Assembly: GCA_910586225.1 (NCBI GenBank)
Contig: CAJUIL010000028.1
Location: forward strand, 1 to 55,663
Direction of reading: 5' to 3'
Source: an uncultured Eubacterium sp.
GTDB taxonomy: Bacteria > Bacillota > Clostridia > Lachnospirales > Lachnospiraceae
Length of the DNA stretch: 55,663 nt
Of the stretch, positions 35,448 through 42,995 are shown piece after piece (the first letter of the stretch is position 1; each line of letters starts with the position of its first letter). The notes below the pieces were generated by a model that was given only the letters and a program-made list of their open reading frames with translations, was not told the origin of the DNA and did no database searches. Made by a program: the position numbers and the translations under genes.

Positions 35448-36431
35448 ATGACAGAAAAAATTTTAACACTAAAAAAGAACGGGCTGGTATTTTTGCTTCT
35501 TTCGTTCGTCATTTATGCAGCGGCAGGCTGCGGGCTGTTTTTTGCATATGAAAAATCTAAGGTACTTATGGGTGTATGCATTTTCTTACTCTGCACGACT
35601 TGGATGATTTGGCCGGGGCTTAAGGTATTAAGGCCGCAGGAAGCGCTTGTGCTGACACTGTTCGGAAAATACATTGGGACGCTAAAGGAGCCTGGCTTTT
35701 ACTTTGTCAATCCGTTTTGCTCGGCGGTGAATCCGGCGGCAAAGACAAGACTTAGACAGAGCGGGGATCTGAATAATAAAGGATCTGTAGAAATTGCTGT
35801 GGACGCTTCTGCAGGGACGAAAAAAATATCTTTAAAGATCATGACGCTGGACAATAACCGTCAGAAGATCAACGACTGTCTGGGAAATCCGATCGAAATC
35901 GGCATTGCGGTAACATGGAAGATTCAGGATACGGCAAAAGCGGTGTTTAACGTAGATAATTATAAAGAATATCTTTCGCTGCAGTGTGACAGCGCCCTAC
36001 GCAATATTGTAAGAATTTATCCATACGATATTGCGCCGAATGTGGATACGACAGGGGACGGCATTGCGGATGAGGGCAGTCTGCGCGGTTCCAGTGAGAC
36101 GGTTGCAGCCAGGATCCGGGACGAAATACAAGAGCGTGTACAGGAGGCAGGGATCGAGGTGCTGGAAGCGCGGATCACGCATCTTGCCTATGCGCCGGAA
36201 ATTGCGGCGGTTATGCTCCAGAGGCAGCAGGCTTCGGCGATCATTGACGCAAGAAAGATGATCGTGGATGGCGCGGTAGGCATGGTGGAGATGGCGCTGG
36301 AGCATTTGAATGAAAATCAGATCGTAACGCTGGATGAAGAACGCAAGGCTGCAATGGTTTCGAATCTGCTGGTCGTTCTGTGCGGAAACCACGATGCACA
36401 GCCGATCGTAAATGCAGGAAGCCTTTATTAA
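35448..36431 (+). CDS. SPFH (band 7/stomatin-like) domain membrane protein
   Basis: A 327-residue protein. The ATG at 35448 follows AGGGGGAA by seven bases; an upstream in-frame ATG at 35415 lies inside the operator region. Two N-terminal hydrophobic helices (about residues 12-35 and 40-60) form a membrane hairpin. The SPFH domain starts at LRPQEALVLTLFGKYIGTLKEPGF and ends in the coiled region with MLQRQQASAIIDARKMIVDGAVGMVEMAL. SPFH proteins scaffold membrane microdomains. The next gene, 7 bp downstream, encodes a small ribbon-helix-helix protein. Confidence 0.88.
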   Translation: MTEKILTLKKNGLVFLLLSFVIYAAAGCGLFFAYEKSKVLMGVCIFLLCTTWMIWPGLKVLRPQEALVLTLFGKYIGTLKEPGFYFVNPFCSAVNPAAKTRLRQSGDLNNKGSVEIAVDASAGTKKISLKIMTLDNNRQKINDCLGNPIEIGIAVTWKIQDTAKAVFNVDNYKEYLSLQCDSALRNIVRIYPYDIAPNVDTTGDGIADEGSLRGSSETVAARIRDEIQERVQEAGIEVLEARITHLAYAPEIAAVMLQRQQASAIIDARKMIVDGAVGMVEMALEHLNENQIVTLDEERKAAMVSNLLVVLCGNHDAQPIVNAGSLY

Positions 36432-36438
36432 GTGAACG

Positions 36439-36636
36439 ATGGCAGAGAAAAAACAGATACCGCTCCGGCTCTCAAAGCAGCTTTACGACGCAGTTGCAGC
36501 CTGGGCAGAGGATGACTTTCGATCAGTAAACGGACAGATTGAGTATCTTTTGACAGAATGCGTCAGACAGCGGAAAAAGAACGGGAAATATGTACCGGAG
36601 GAATTTGACGTTCCGCCAAAGCTGGATTTGCAGTAA
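36439..36636 (+). CDS. Small ribbon-helix-helix (Arc-like) protein
   Basis: A 65-residue protein. The pattern IPLRLSKQLYDAVAAWAEDDFRSVNGQIEYLLTECV has the short N-terminal strand and two helices of Arc/MetJ-type DNA-binding proteins, including the conserved 'SVNGQIEYLL' helix. The C-terminal extension is KKNGKYVPEEFD. It begins 7 bp after the SPFH gene and is surely co-transcribed. It probably binds the paired TGATATCA sites at the operon promoter; that is inference. There is no adjacent toxin, so it is unlikely to be a toxin-antitoxin antidote. Confidence 0.8.
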   Translation: MAEKKQIPLRLSKQLYDAVAAWAEDDFRSVNGQIEYLLTECVRQRKKNGKYVPEEFDVPPKLDLQ

Positions 36637-36641
36637 TAGAT

Positions 36642-36669
36642 AAAAATTGGATGGATCATCCAATTTTTT
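36642..36669 (+). terminator. Terminator of the SPFH operon
   Basis: An 11-bp stem (36643-36653 with 36657-36667) with a 3-nt loop and a T-run. Confidence 0.85.
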
Positions 36670-36679
36670 CAGAAAAAGA

Positions 36680-36708
36680 TTGAGATTGCGGGGGAATCAT
36701 TTTATAAT
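36680..36708 (+). promoter_or_regulatory. Promoter of the KDG kinase/KDPG aldolase pair
   Basis: TTGAGA (36680-36685), 17-bp spacer, TATAAT (36703-36708). The leader to the GTG start is about 100 nt. Confidence 0.65.
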
Positions 36709-36814
36709 AGGTCATGGCAATTTGGGGTATGATATACGTAAGTGTTCAGATGAGCTTCTGATTGTTATAAGATGACAGCGGATGGGAGAGTCCGCAGAAT
36801 AGGAGGGATTTTAC

Positions 36815-37912
36815 GTGAATTTGAACTTGAAACCGAAAGAGGATTGCAGATTTGACGCCGTATCTCTTGGCGAGGTGATGCTGCGGCTGGATCCGGGAGA
36901 GGGCAGGATCCGGACAGCCAGGATGTTCCGCGCATGGGAGGGCGGCGGTGAGTACAATGTGATCCGCGGGCTTCACAAGTGTTTTGGACTTCATACGGCA
37001 GTCATTACCGCATTTGCGGATAATGAAGTGGGGATGCTGATGGAGGATTTTATAAATCAAGGCGGTGTGGATACTTCCTTAGTGAAATGGATGGAGACGG
37101 ATGGGATTGGGCGTATTTGCCGTAACGGGATCAACTTTACGGAACGAGGCTTTGGTATCCGCGGAGCTGTCGGATGCTCAGACCGTGCGAATACGGCGAT
37201 AGCAAAGGCGACACCGGACGATTTTGATTTTGATTATATTTTTGGCGAGCTGGGTGCACGCTGGCTGCATACAGGCGGGATCTATGCCGCTTTATCGGAG
37301 CAGTCCTGCCAGACCGTCCTGGCAGCGATCAAGACGGCGAAAAAATACGGAACGATCGTATCGTATGATCTGAATTACCGTCCGTCTATGTGGAGCGCGA
37401 TTGGCGGACTGCAAAAGGCGCAGGAGGTTAACAAGGAGATTGCGCAGTATGTAGACGTTATGATTGGCAACGAGGAGGATTTTACTGCGTGCCTTGGCTT
37501 TGAGATCGAGGGTAATGATGAAAATCTGAAAACGCTGAATCTGGATGGATATAAAAAGATGATCAACGAAGCGGCCAAGTCGTATCCGAATTTTAAGGCG
37601 GTCGCTACGACGCTGCGTCAGGTGCAGACGGCTACGGTCAATGATTGGAGCGCGATCTGCTGGGCGGACGGCGAAATTTATAAGGCGAAGGATTATCATG
37701 GACTGGAAATTATGGACCGTGTGGGCGGCGGTGATTCCTTTGCGTCAGGTCTTATTTATGGACTGATGACGACAGGGGACGCGGAGCAGGCGGTGAATTA
37801 CGGCGCGGCGCACGGAGCGCTGGCAATGACGACGCCAGGCGATACTTCGATGGTAAACAAAAAAGAAGTCGAAGCAGTTATGGGCGGCGCAGGAGCCAGA
37901 GTACAGCGATAG
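36815..37912 (+). CDS. kdgK: PfkB-family sugar kinase, probably 2-keto-3-deoxygluconate kinase
   Basis: A 365-residue ribokinase-family enzyme. The GTG start is set by AGGAGGG seven bases upstream. The N-terminal SLGEVMLRLDPG and the PfkB signature DRVGGGDSFASGLIYG, with the catalytic Asp, are clear. The protein is about 20-40 residues longer than typical KdgK, mainly through insertions in the lid region. The neighbouring KDPG aldolase makes phosphorylation of KDG to KDPG the obvious role, linking uronate or hexonate breakdown to pyruvate and glyceraldehyde-3-phosphate. Confidence 0.85.
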   Translation: MNLNLKPKEDCRFDAVSLGEVMLRLDPGEGRIRTARMFRAWEGGGEYNVIRGLHKCFGLHTAVITAFADNEVGMLMEDFINQGGVDTSLVKWMETDGIGRICRNGINFTERGFGIRGAVGCSDRANTAIAKATPDDFDFDYIFGELGARWLHTGGIYAALSEQSCQTVLAAIKTAKKYGTIVSYDLNYRPSMWSAIGGLQKAQEVNKEIAQYVDVMIGNEEDFTACLGFEIEGNDENLKTLNLDGYKKMINEAAKSYPNFKAVATTLRQVQTATVNDWSAICWADGEIYKAKDYHGLEIMDRVGGGDSFASGLIYGLMTTGDAEQAVNYGAAHGALAMTTPGDTSMVNKKEVEAVMGGAGARVQR

Positions 37913-37972
37913 CCTATCGGCGGTTGCCAGCGTTTGGTTTGAAACAAGAAGTGTATTAGGAGGGAATTATCA

Positions 37973-38599
37973 ATGAATATAATGGACAGCATGAAACTGT
38001 CTGTGGTTGTTCCGGTAGTTGTGATAGAGGACGCAAAAGATGCGGTTCCGACTGCAAAGGCATTGCTTGCGGGAGGAATCAATGTGATGGAGATTACGCT
38101 GCGTACGGCGGCTGCGCTTGACAGTATTCGCAGCGTTGCGAAAGAATGTCCGGATATGATCGTGGGTGTGGGCACCGTGTTAAATATTGACCAGGCAAAA
38201 GAATCTGTAGCTGCGGGAGCGAGATTTATCGTGTCTCCGGGCTTTGATGAGGAAACTGTAGCATGGTGTGTGGAAAATAATATTGTCATAACTCCGGGCT
38301 GTGTAACGCCGTCGGAAATTATGGCTGCGCGTAAGCTGGGATTGCGGATCGTGAAATTTTTCCCTGCAAGCATATACGGTGGGCTAAAAGCGATCAAAAA
38401 CCTTGCAGCTCCGTTTACTGATATACAGTTTATACCGACAGGCGGCATAAATACAGAAAATATTGCGGAATTTGCCGCAGCGCCGGAGATTTTTGCGGTA
38501 GGAGGCAGCTGGGTATGCCAGAAGAGCGATATTACTGAAGGAAATTTTGAAAAAATCACGCAGCTTTGTCGGGAAGCACGCCGGCAAGCAGGCGCATAA
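37973..38599 (+). CDS. eda: KDPG (2-keto-3-deoxy-6-phosphogluconate) aldolase
   Basis: A 208-residue class I aldolase. Family markers are GGINVMEITLRT (with the catalytic Glu), GVGTVLN, FIVSPGFD, TPGCVTPSE and the Schiff-base lysine in IVKFFPA, then PTGGIN. AGGAGGGA lies seven bases before the ATG, 60 bp after the kinase. It cleaves KDPG or a related keto-acid phosphate. Confidence 0.92.
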   Translation: MNIMDSMKLSVVVPVVVIEDAKDAVPTAKALLAGGINVMEITLRTAAALDSIRSVAKECPDMIVGVGTVLNIDQAKESVAAGARFIVSPGFDEETVAWCVENNIVITPGCVTPSEIMAARKLGLRIVKFFPASIYGGLKAIKNLAAPFTDIQFIPTGGINTENIAEFAAAPEIFAVGGSWVCQKSDITEGNFEKITQLCREARRQAGA

Positions 38600-38601
38600 C
38601 A

Positions 38602-38657
38602 AAAAAAGATCCCTTTGTCCGGCAGCGGTCTGGCTGTATGCCGCTGCCAAAGGGATT
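38602..38657 (-). terminator. Hairpin with T-run on the minus strand
   Basis: A two-part stem (38609-38616 with 38649-38656, and 38621-38628 with 38641-38648) and a 12-nt loop. Seven A residues at 38602-38608 give a T-run only for transcripts on the minus strand; the plus-strand tail is TAAAAATATTTA. It may end plus-strand eda transcripts weakly, but its orientation favours minus-strand termination, although no minus-strand gene lies to its right. Confidence 0.55.
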
Positions 38658-38659
38658 AA

Positions 38660-39325
38660 AAATATTTAGGAGTTTATAGAAAACGTGTCAAAAATCTCTG
38701 GCTGTGATCACTGGATATCCAGATGGAAGCCAAAATCTCTGACAGCGTTGTTATAGCAAATCTTTCGGATATTCTCCGTTTCTTATCCAATTTTTTATAT
38801 TATAACTGTTTCTGCGCTGACGTACAAGTAATTCTTTCTGTTTCAGCAAAATTGAATATATTATACATGATACTTAGACAGAAAGCAAGTGAAAATTTTG
38901 AAAATCTGGAGAAAAAGTCAAAAATAGAATGTATAAAAAAGAGGAATCTGTTAAAAATATAAATAGCAAATAAAAAGAAGGTTATAATCGTTGTGCAAAT
39001 ATGCAAAAACATGGAAAGAATTTGCGCAAAATTTGTGCAAATATAGAGCGGCTGGATGGTGCGGATCCTGATTTTCAGTGTTGTATCAGCAACGGCTTTT
39101 CAAGCAATTTGGATACAAAAGATTTCATCATTTTATACAAAAAAATTCGAAAAAAATTATTGGAAATGCCAATTCACAAATGCCAAAGTTTGGGATATTA
39201 TTTTATTGCAAGTGAAATCGATAACACGCTTGCTGAGCATGACAAGTGTCAAATGAATCTATCAGGAAAATTTCCTGATAAAATAAAAATAACAATCAAA
39301 ATAAGGAAAGAAAGGAGAGGTATTT
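38660..39325. other. AT-rich non-coding region before the HPr-like gene
   Basis: No supported gene. Open frames at 38723-38962 and 39001-39345 lack binding sites and protein-like composition. A TATAAT at 38983-38988 and TTGTGCAAATAT repeated at 38990-39001 and again at 39033-39044, plus TTTGCGCAAA at 39021-39030, could be a promoter with regulatory repeats. Perfect palindromes lie nearer the gene: TGACA-AG-TGTCA at 39240-39251 and a 21-bp one at 39260-39280. Confidence 0.4.
39260..39280. promoter_or_regulatory. Perfect 21-bp palindrome upstream of the HPr-like gene
   Basis: Arms TATCAGGAAA and TTTCCTGATA with a single central A, ending 45 bp before the ATG. It is operator-sized; without a T-run it is not a terminator. 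A neighbouring inverted repeat TGACA-AG-TGTCA is at 39240-39251. Confidence 0.45.
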
Positions 39326-39580
39326 ATGCAGCAGGTATTTGTTAAATTTAATAGTGCAGAGCAGGTGAGGAGTTTTGTAAACATGATAAGTACGATCGAG
39401 GAGAATTTTGATATGGGTTCGGGACGGAGATTGGTGGATGCGAAATCCTTGCTGGGGGTATTTGCGCTGGATCTGACACAGCCGCAAAAGTTAAGATGCA
39501 ATTCGTTTGATCCTTATGTGATGGAAAAAATTACGCCTTATCTTTATTCGGAAGGTCTGGCGCAGGAGGCTGCTTCGTAA
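39326..39580 (+). CDS. HPr-like (Crh-like) protein lacking the phosphoacceptor histidine
   Basis: An 84-residue protein of HPr length. The second half, SGRRLVDAKSLLGVFALDL, aligns with the HPr regulatory block (KSIMGVMSL in Bacillus HPr) and keeps the serine that HPr kinase phosphorylates. The N-terminal block that should read GIHARPA reads SAEQVRSFV, so His15 is absent and it cannot relay phosphate in the PTS. Bacillus Crh has exactly this property and acts in catabolite repression. GAAAGGAGAGG precedes the ATG. Regulation by metabolite state is an inference. Confidence 0.75.
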   Translation: MQQVFVKFNSAEQVRSFVNMISTIEENFDMGSGRRLVDAKSLLGVFALDLTQPQKLRCNSFDPYVMEKITPYLYSEGLAQEAAS

Positions 39581-39610
39581 GAAAACTTGCAAAATTGATA
39601 AAGCTGCTGT

Positions 39611-39680
39611 TGAAAAAGGATGTTGTCTGGCGACTCGGTAACTGCCGAGGTGGGGTGCCAGACGGCATCCTTTTTTTCAA
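39611..39680 (+). terminator. Composite terminator after HPr-like gene
   Basis: Three nested stems: outer GAAAAAGGATG/CATCCTTTTTTTC, middle GTCTGGC/GCCAGAC (39625-39631 with 39657-39663), inner CTCGG/CCGAG (39634-39638 with 39645-39649). A 7-T run follows on plus, and 5 T on minus. The complexity is unusual for a simple terminator, but no known riboswitch is recognised. Confidence 0.75.
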
Positions 39681-39703
39681 TAACTAAAATTATCATGGGA
39701 TCA

Positions 39704-39732
39704 TTGCGTAACGAAGGGATATCTGCTATAAT
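39704..39732 (+). promoter_or_regulatory. Promoter of the surface-modification operon
   Basis: TTGCGT (39704-39709), 17-bp spacer, TATAAT (39727-39732), 67 bp before the acyltransferase start. Confidence 0.6.
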
Positions 39733-39799
39733 GCCCCCAGATGCAGCTGGAACAGTTATGCATGACCAGTTATTTTGCACGAGTAAGGAGAGCAGAACG

Positions 39800-40903
39800 A
39801 TGATACAAAAACAGGCAAAAACACGAAATGGAGCCATTGATTTTTGGAAGTTCGTATTTTCCATTATGGTTGTCCAGTTTCATTCTTCTAATCTGACAGA
39901 AATAAAAAACACTCCGTTTGTAGGGGCCGCGATCGCTGTGGAGTTTTTCTTTCTTGTCTCCGGCTATTTGATGGCGGCTTCTATCTCACGGTACCGGGAA
40001 GAGGATATTATGGTTGGCAGGGACAGCCGCAATTTTATGCTGCATAAGATAAAGGGGTTATGCCCTGAGATTTTTATCGCATGGACGATTGGATTTGTCG
40101 TACAGCATATCGCTAAGAAAAATGTTTCTCCGGCTTCGCTGGCCAAGGATCTGATGACGGGGGTATGGGATATGTTCTTCCTGCGAGAGTCAGGGCTGGA
40201 GGGATTTAAAGCGAATCCGGCGGCGTGGTATATTTCCGCGATGCTGCTGGCGATGCTTGTGCTCGTGCCGTTGTTTTTCAAGAACAGGGATGTATTTTTA
40301 AATGTATGGGCTCCGGTCCTTGCGATTGCGGCGCTTGGATATCTTTCAAAAAATGTGGGCGACCTGCGGGGCCCTACAGACTGGCTTGGCCTTTGCTATA
40401 AAGGATTTTTGCGCGCGGTCGGGGAGCTTTGCATGGGCGTGATCTGCTGGGGGATCTGTCAGAAGCTTAAAGAGCTTGCGTATACCAGGCTGGCGAAGGC
40501 GCTGTTTACTTTGCTGGAGCTGTTCTGCTACTTTGGCGTGATCGCATGGTCGTACAGCCATAAGGGTTCGCAGATGGATTTTGTCATGCTGCTGCTTTTC
40601 GCGGTAGGAGTAGTTGTGACGTTTAGCGGACACAGCCTGCTTTCATCATTTTTTAATATACCGCTGGTATACTTTCTCGGAAAAGTCAGTTTTCCGATTT
40701 ATTTGTCACATAATTACTGGAGCCATGCGCTGGTCAGGATCTATCCGGGACAGACGTACGCGCAGCTGTATCCGAAATATGTGCTTTTAACCGGATTGAC
40801 GACGGTAGTCATTTATCTGACGGCAGCAGCGCTGCGCGGGATAGCGCCTGCTTTTTTTGCACAGTGCAGAAAGATGCTGCTTGCAGCAGAAGAACGAAAA
40901 TAG
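39800..40903 (+). CDS. Membrane acyltransferase (acyltransferase 3 family)
   Basis: A 367-residue integral membrane protein with about ten hydrophobic segments. The ATG at 39800 follows TAAGGAG by nine bases; an in-frame ATG at 39620 would overlap the terminator and promoter. Acyltransferase-3 landmarks are the start NGAIDFWKFVFSIMVVQFHSS (with the family's usual His in an 'R.iD..K...i..V..hH'-like block) and EFFFLVSGYLMA. These enzymes O-acylate cell-envelope glycans. A two-component system follows 20 bp later in the same operon. Confidence 0.87.
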   Translation: MIQKQAKTRNGAIDFWKFVFSIMVVQFHSSNLTEIKNTPFVGAAIAVEFFFLVSGYLMAASISRYREEDIMVGRDSRNFMLHKIKGLCPEIFIAWTIGFVVQHIAKKNVSPASLAKDLMTGVWDMFFLRESGLEGFKANPAAWYISAMLLAMLVLVPLFFKNRDVFLNVWAPVLAIAALGYLSKNVGDLRGPTDWLGLCYKGFLRAVGELCMGVICWGICQKLKELAYTRLAKALFTLLELFCYFGVIAWSYSHKGSQMDFVMLLLFAVGVVVTFSGHSLLSSFFNIPLVYFLGKVSFPIYLSHNYWSHALVRIYPGQTYAQLYPKYVLLTGLTTVVIYLTAAALRGIAPAFFAQCRKMLLAAEERK

Positions 40904-40923
40904 AAGTATAAAGGATACACGGG

Positions 40924-41595
40924 ATGAAGATACTGGTAGTGGAAGATGAAAAGGATATGAACCATATTATAAAAAAAGAGCTGGAGTCAGAGGGATATCT
41001 GGTCGATGCCTGCTTTGACGGCGAGAGCGCTTACGACTATCTGGTTATGGAAGAATATGACGGAGTAGTATTAGATGTGATGCTGCCAAAGATGAATGGC
41101 TTTGAAGTGCTGAAAAAGGCCCGCAGCCACGGAGTCCAGACGCCGGTATTGTTTTTATCGGCCCGCAGCCGGATTGATGATATTGTAGAAGGGCTGGATA
41201 TTGGTGCGGATGATTATATGATCAAGCCGTTTGCGTTTCAGGAGTTATCGGCGCGGGTTCGTGCAATGACGCGGAAAAAAGCAGGGGTGCGTGAGAATAT
41301 TTATCGCTGCGGGGATCTGTCCGTAGACTGCAATGAGCATATCGTAAAGCGTGGGGATATGGTCATTACATTGTCGCCGAAGGAGTTTTCTGTGCTGCTG
41401 TATCTGATACGCAACCAGAATATCGTGGTGTCCAGAGAACAGATTGAGGCAAATATCTGGGATATGGATCATGACAGCTATTCTAATGTGATTGATGTCT
41501 ATATCCGCTATCTGCGAAAAAAAATTGACGATCCATACGACGTTAAGATGATCCAGACGATCAGAGGGGTGGGATACGTATTAAGGGCCGAGTAG
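40924..41595 (+). CDS. OmpR-family response regulator
   Basis: A 223-residue regulator. The receiver has phosphoacceptor Asp51 (VVLDVMLPKMNG) and Lys in MIKPF. The winged helix ends in NVIDVYIRYLRKKIDD and TIRGVGYVLR. It begins 20 bp after the acyltransferase gene and its 3' end may overlap the kinase gene. It is a CutR/RprY-like type common in Clostridia. Confidence 0.92.
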   Translation: MKILVVEDEKDMNHIIKKELESEGYLVDACFDGESAYDYLVMEEYDGVVLDVMLPKMNGFEVLKKARSHGVQTPVLFLSARSRIDDIVEGLDIGADDYMIKPFAFQELSARVRAMTRKKAGVRENIYRCGDLSVDCNEHIVKRGDMVITLSPKEFSVLLYLIRNQNIVVSREQIEANIWDMDHDSYSNVIDVYIRYLRKKIDDPYDVKMIQTIRGVGYVLRAE

Positions 41596-41633
41596 TAAAA
41601 CAGGTATCCATTGGACGGCATATCCTCTGGCTT

Positions 41634-42944
41634 TTGATCGCAGCGCTGCTGGTCATGGCCGCGGCCATGCTGATTTTTGTGCATATACTGGCGAATGCCG
41701 CGGTAGAGTATGATATTCGCCAGAGTATGGAACGGGAAGCGTACAAAAATATAAAGGAAATTGCTGTAGACAAGTCTGGAACACTTGTATATAAGGAGGA
41801 TTTTGTCCAGGAGCAGGGCGATATCCATTTTCTGGTTTTGGATACGGACGGAACGGTGCTGCGGGGAAAGTATCCGGATAAGTTCCCGCAGGATATTCCA
41901 CTCAAGCTTAAGAAGCTGCACCAAGTGTCTCTTGGATGGGAGACATTCTATATTCGGGATATGCGTAAGCATTTACAAAACAAAACGAATGTGTTTATGC
42001 GTGCGGTTGTGTGTAAATCGGACGCATACAGCCGGTATAAGACGCTGGAATATCTGGCTTATGTAAGTATTCTGGTCGTATTTTGCATTGCGATCTTTGC
42101 GGGAATGCTGTTATCCAAGCACATTTCAGGCTCCTTAAAGGCGATGTGCCGTTCTGCAGAGGCTATCGGGCAGAATATGAAGATATCCGGCCGCATGGAA
42201 TACGGTGGAAAATTTTATGAGCTGGAGGTGCTGACTCAGGCGAATAACCGGATGCTGGATCGTTTGGAGGAAAGCTTTTGCCAGCAGGAGCAGTTTACCT
42301 CGGATGTGGCGCATGAGCTGCGTACACCGATCGCAGTTATGACGGCACAGTGCCAATATGCCCGTAAAAAAGCGGTCAGCGAGAAAGAATATCAGGAAGC
42401 GTTTGAGGTCATTGAGCGGCAGTCTCAAAAGGTAAGTTCGATTATTTCACGGCTTTTAGAGCTGTCAAGGCTGGACTATGACCGCAGGCAGATCGAGAAG
42501 GAGGATGTTGACCTGCCGGAGCTGGTCGCGTCTGTCTGTGAGGATCTGCAGCAGAAATCCGGGGACAGCCTCAGGCTACGGGTTCGGCTAGGGCAGGCTC
42601 ATGTGGTCGGGGATATCAGCCTTGTGATGATCGCGATACAGAACCTTTTGACGAACGCGGTCAGATACAGCGGGGAAGGAAGCCCGATCGAGGTGGAAAC
42701 AGGCGTACGGGAGAATATGGCGTATGTTTCCGTAAAGGATTATGGTGTGGGTATCCACGAGGAGGATCTGCAGCATATATTTAAACGGTTTTATAAGACG
42801 GATAAGTCCAGAAATTCACCGGGATTTGGGCTGGGCCTTCCGCTGACAATGAAGATTGCGCAAAAGCACGGCGGAACAGTGCTGGCACAAAGCAGTCCGG
42901 GAGAGGGCAGTCTGTTTACGCTGCTGCTGCCACTAGGATCATGA
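41634..42944 (+). CDS. Sensor histidine kinase with unusual start codon
   Basis: A kinase of at least 436 residues. The first ATG/GTG/TTG in frame is TTG 41634, which cuts into the first membrane helix and has no ribosome binding site. The frame is open upstream to 41547 and reads basic residues (RIKGRVVKQVSIGRHILWLL) before the helix. An ATT at 41580, eight bases after AGGGGTG, is a plausible start overlapping the regulator's stop. Two membrane helices flank a sensor domain of about 120 residues. A HAMP-like segment follows, then phospho-His in DVAHELRTPIAV, and ATPase motifs NAVRYS, DYGVGI and GFGLGLPL. Confidence 0.88.
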   Translation: MIAALLVMAAAMLIFVHILANAAVEYDIRQSMEREAYKNIKEIAVDKSGTLVYKEDFVQEQGDIHFLVLDTDGTVLRGKYPDKFPQDIPLKLKKLHQVSLGWETFYIRDMRKHLQNKTNVFMRAVVCKSDAYSRYKTLEYLAYVSILVVFCIAIFAGMLLSKHISGSLKAMCRSAEAIGQNMKISGRMEYGGKFYELEVLTQANNRMLDRLEESFCQQEQFTSDVAHELRTPIAVMTAQCQYARKKAVSEKEYQEAFEVIERQSQKVSSIISRLLELSRLDYDRRQIEKEDVDLPELVASVCEDLQQKSGDSLRLRVRLGQAHVVGDISLVMIAIQNLLTNAVRYSGEGSPIEVETGVRENMAYVSVKDYGVGIHEEDLQHIFKRFYKTDKSRNSPGFGLGLPLTMKIAQKHGGTVLAQSSPGEGSLFTLLLPLGS

Positions 42945-42995
42945 TGATGTGGTAAACATAAAAGCCAGAGATAGAAATAGAAGGAGAGGCTGGAA

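Larger units (their letters stand above)
35..35448 (+). other. withdrawn placeholder, see next entry
   Basis: This entry carries no annotation; the SPFH gene is given in full in the next entry. Confidence 0.

Noticed and set aside
35448..35448. A feature row left as 'withdrawn placeholder' with confidence 0
   Set aside because: It carries no annotation and should be ignored; the SPFH gene at 35448-36431 is the valid entry.
36439..36636. Ribbon-helix-helix protein as a toxin-antitoxin antidote
   Set aside because: The partner gene is an SPFH membrane protein, not a toxin; the operator pattern fits autoregulation of the operon.
38723..38962. Open frame of 79 codons in the AT-rich gap
   Set aside because: No ribosome binding site, low-complexity residue content and position in a likely regulatory region.
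39001..39345. Open frame of 114 codons overlapping the HPr-like start
   Set aside because: It spans the palindromes and overlaps the well-supported HPr-like gene; there is no binding site or recognisable protein pattern.
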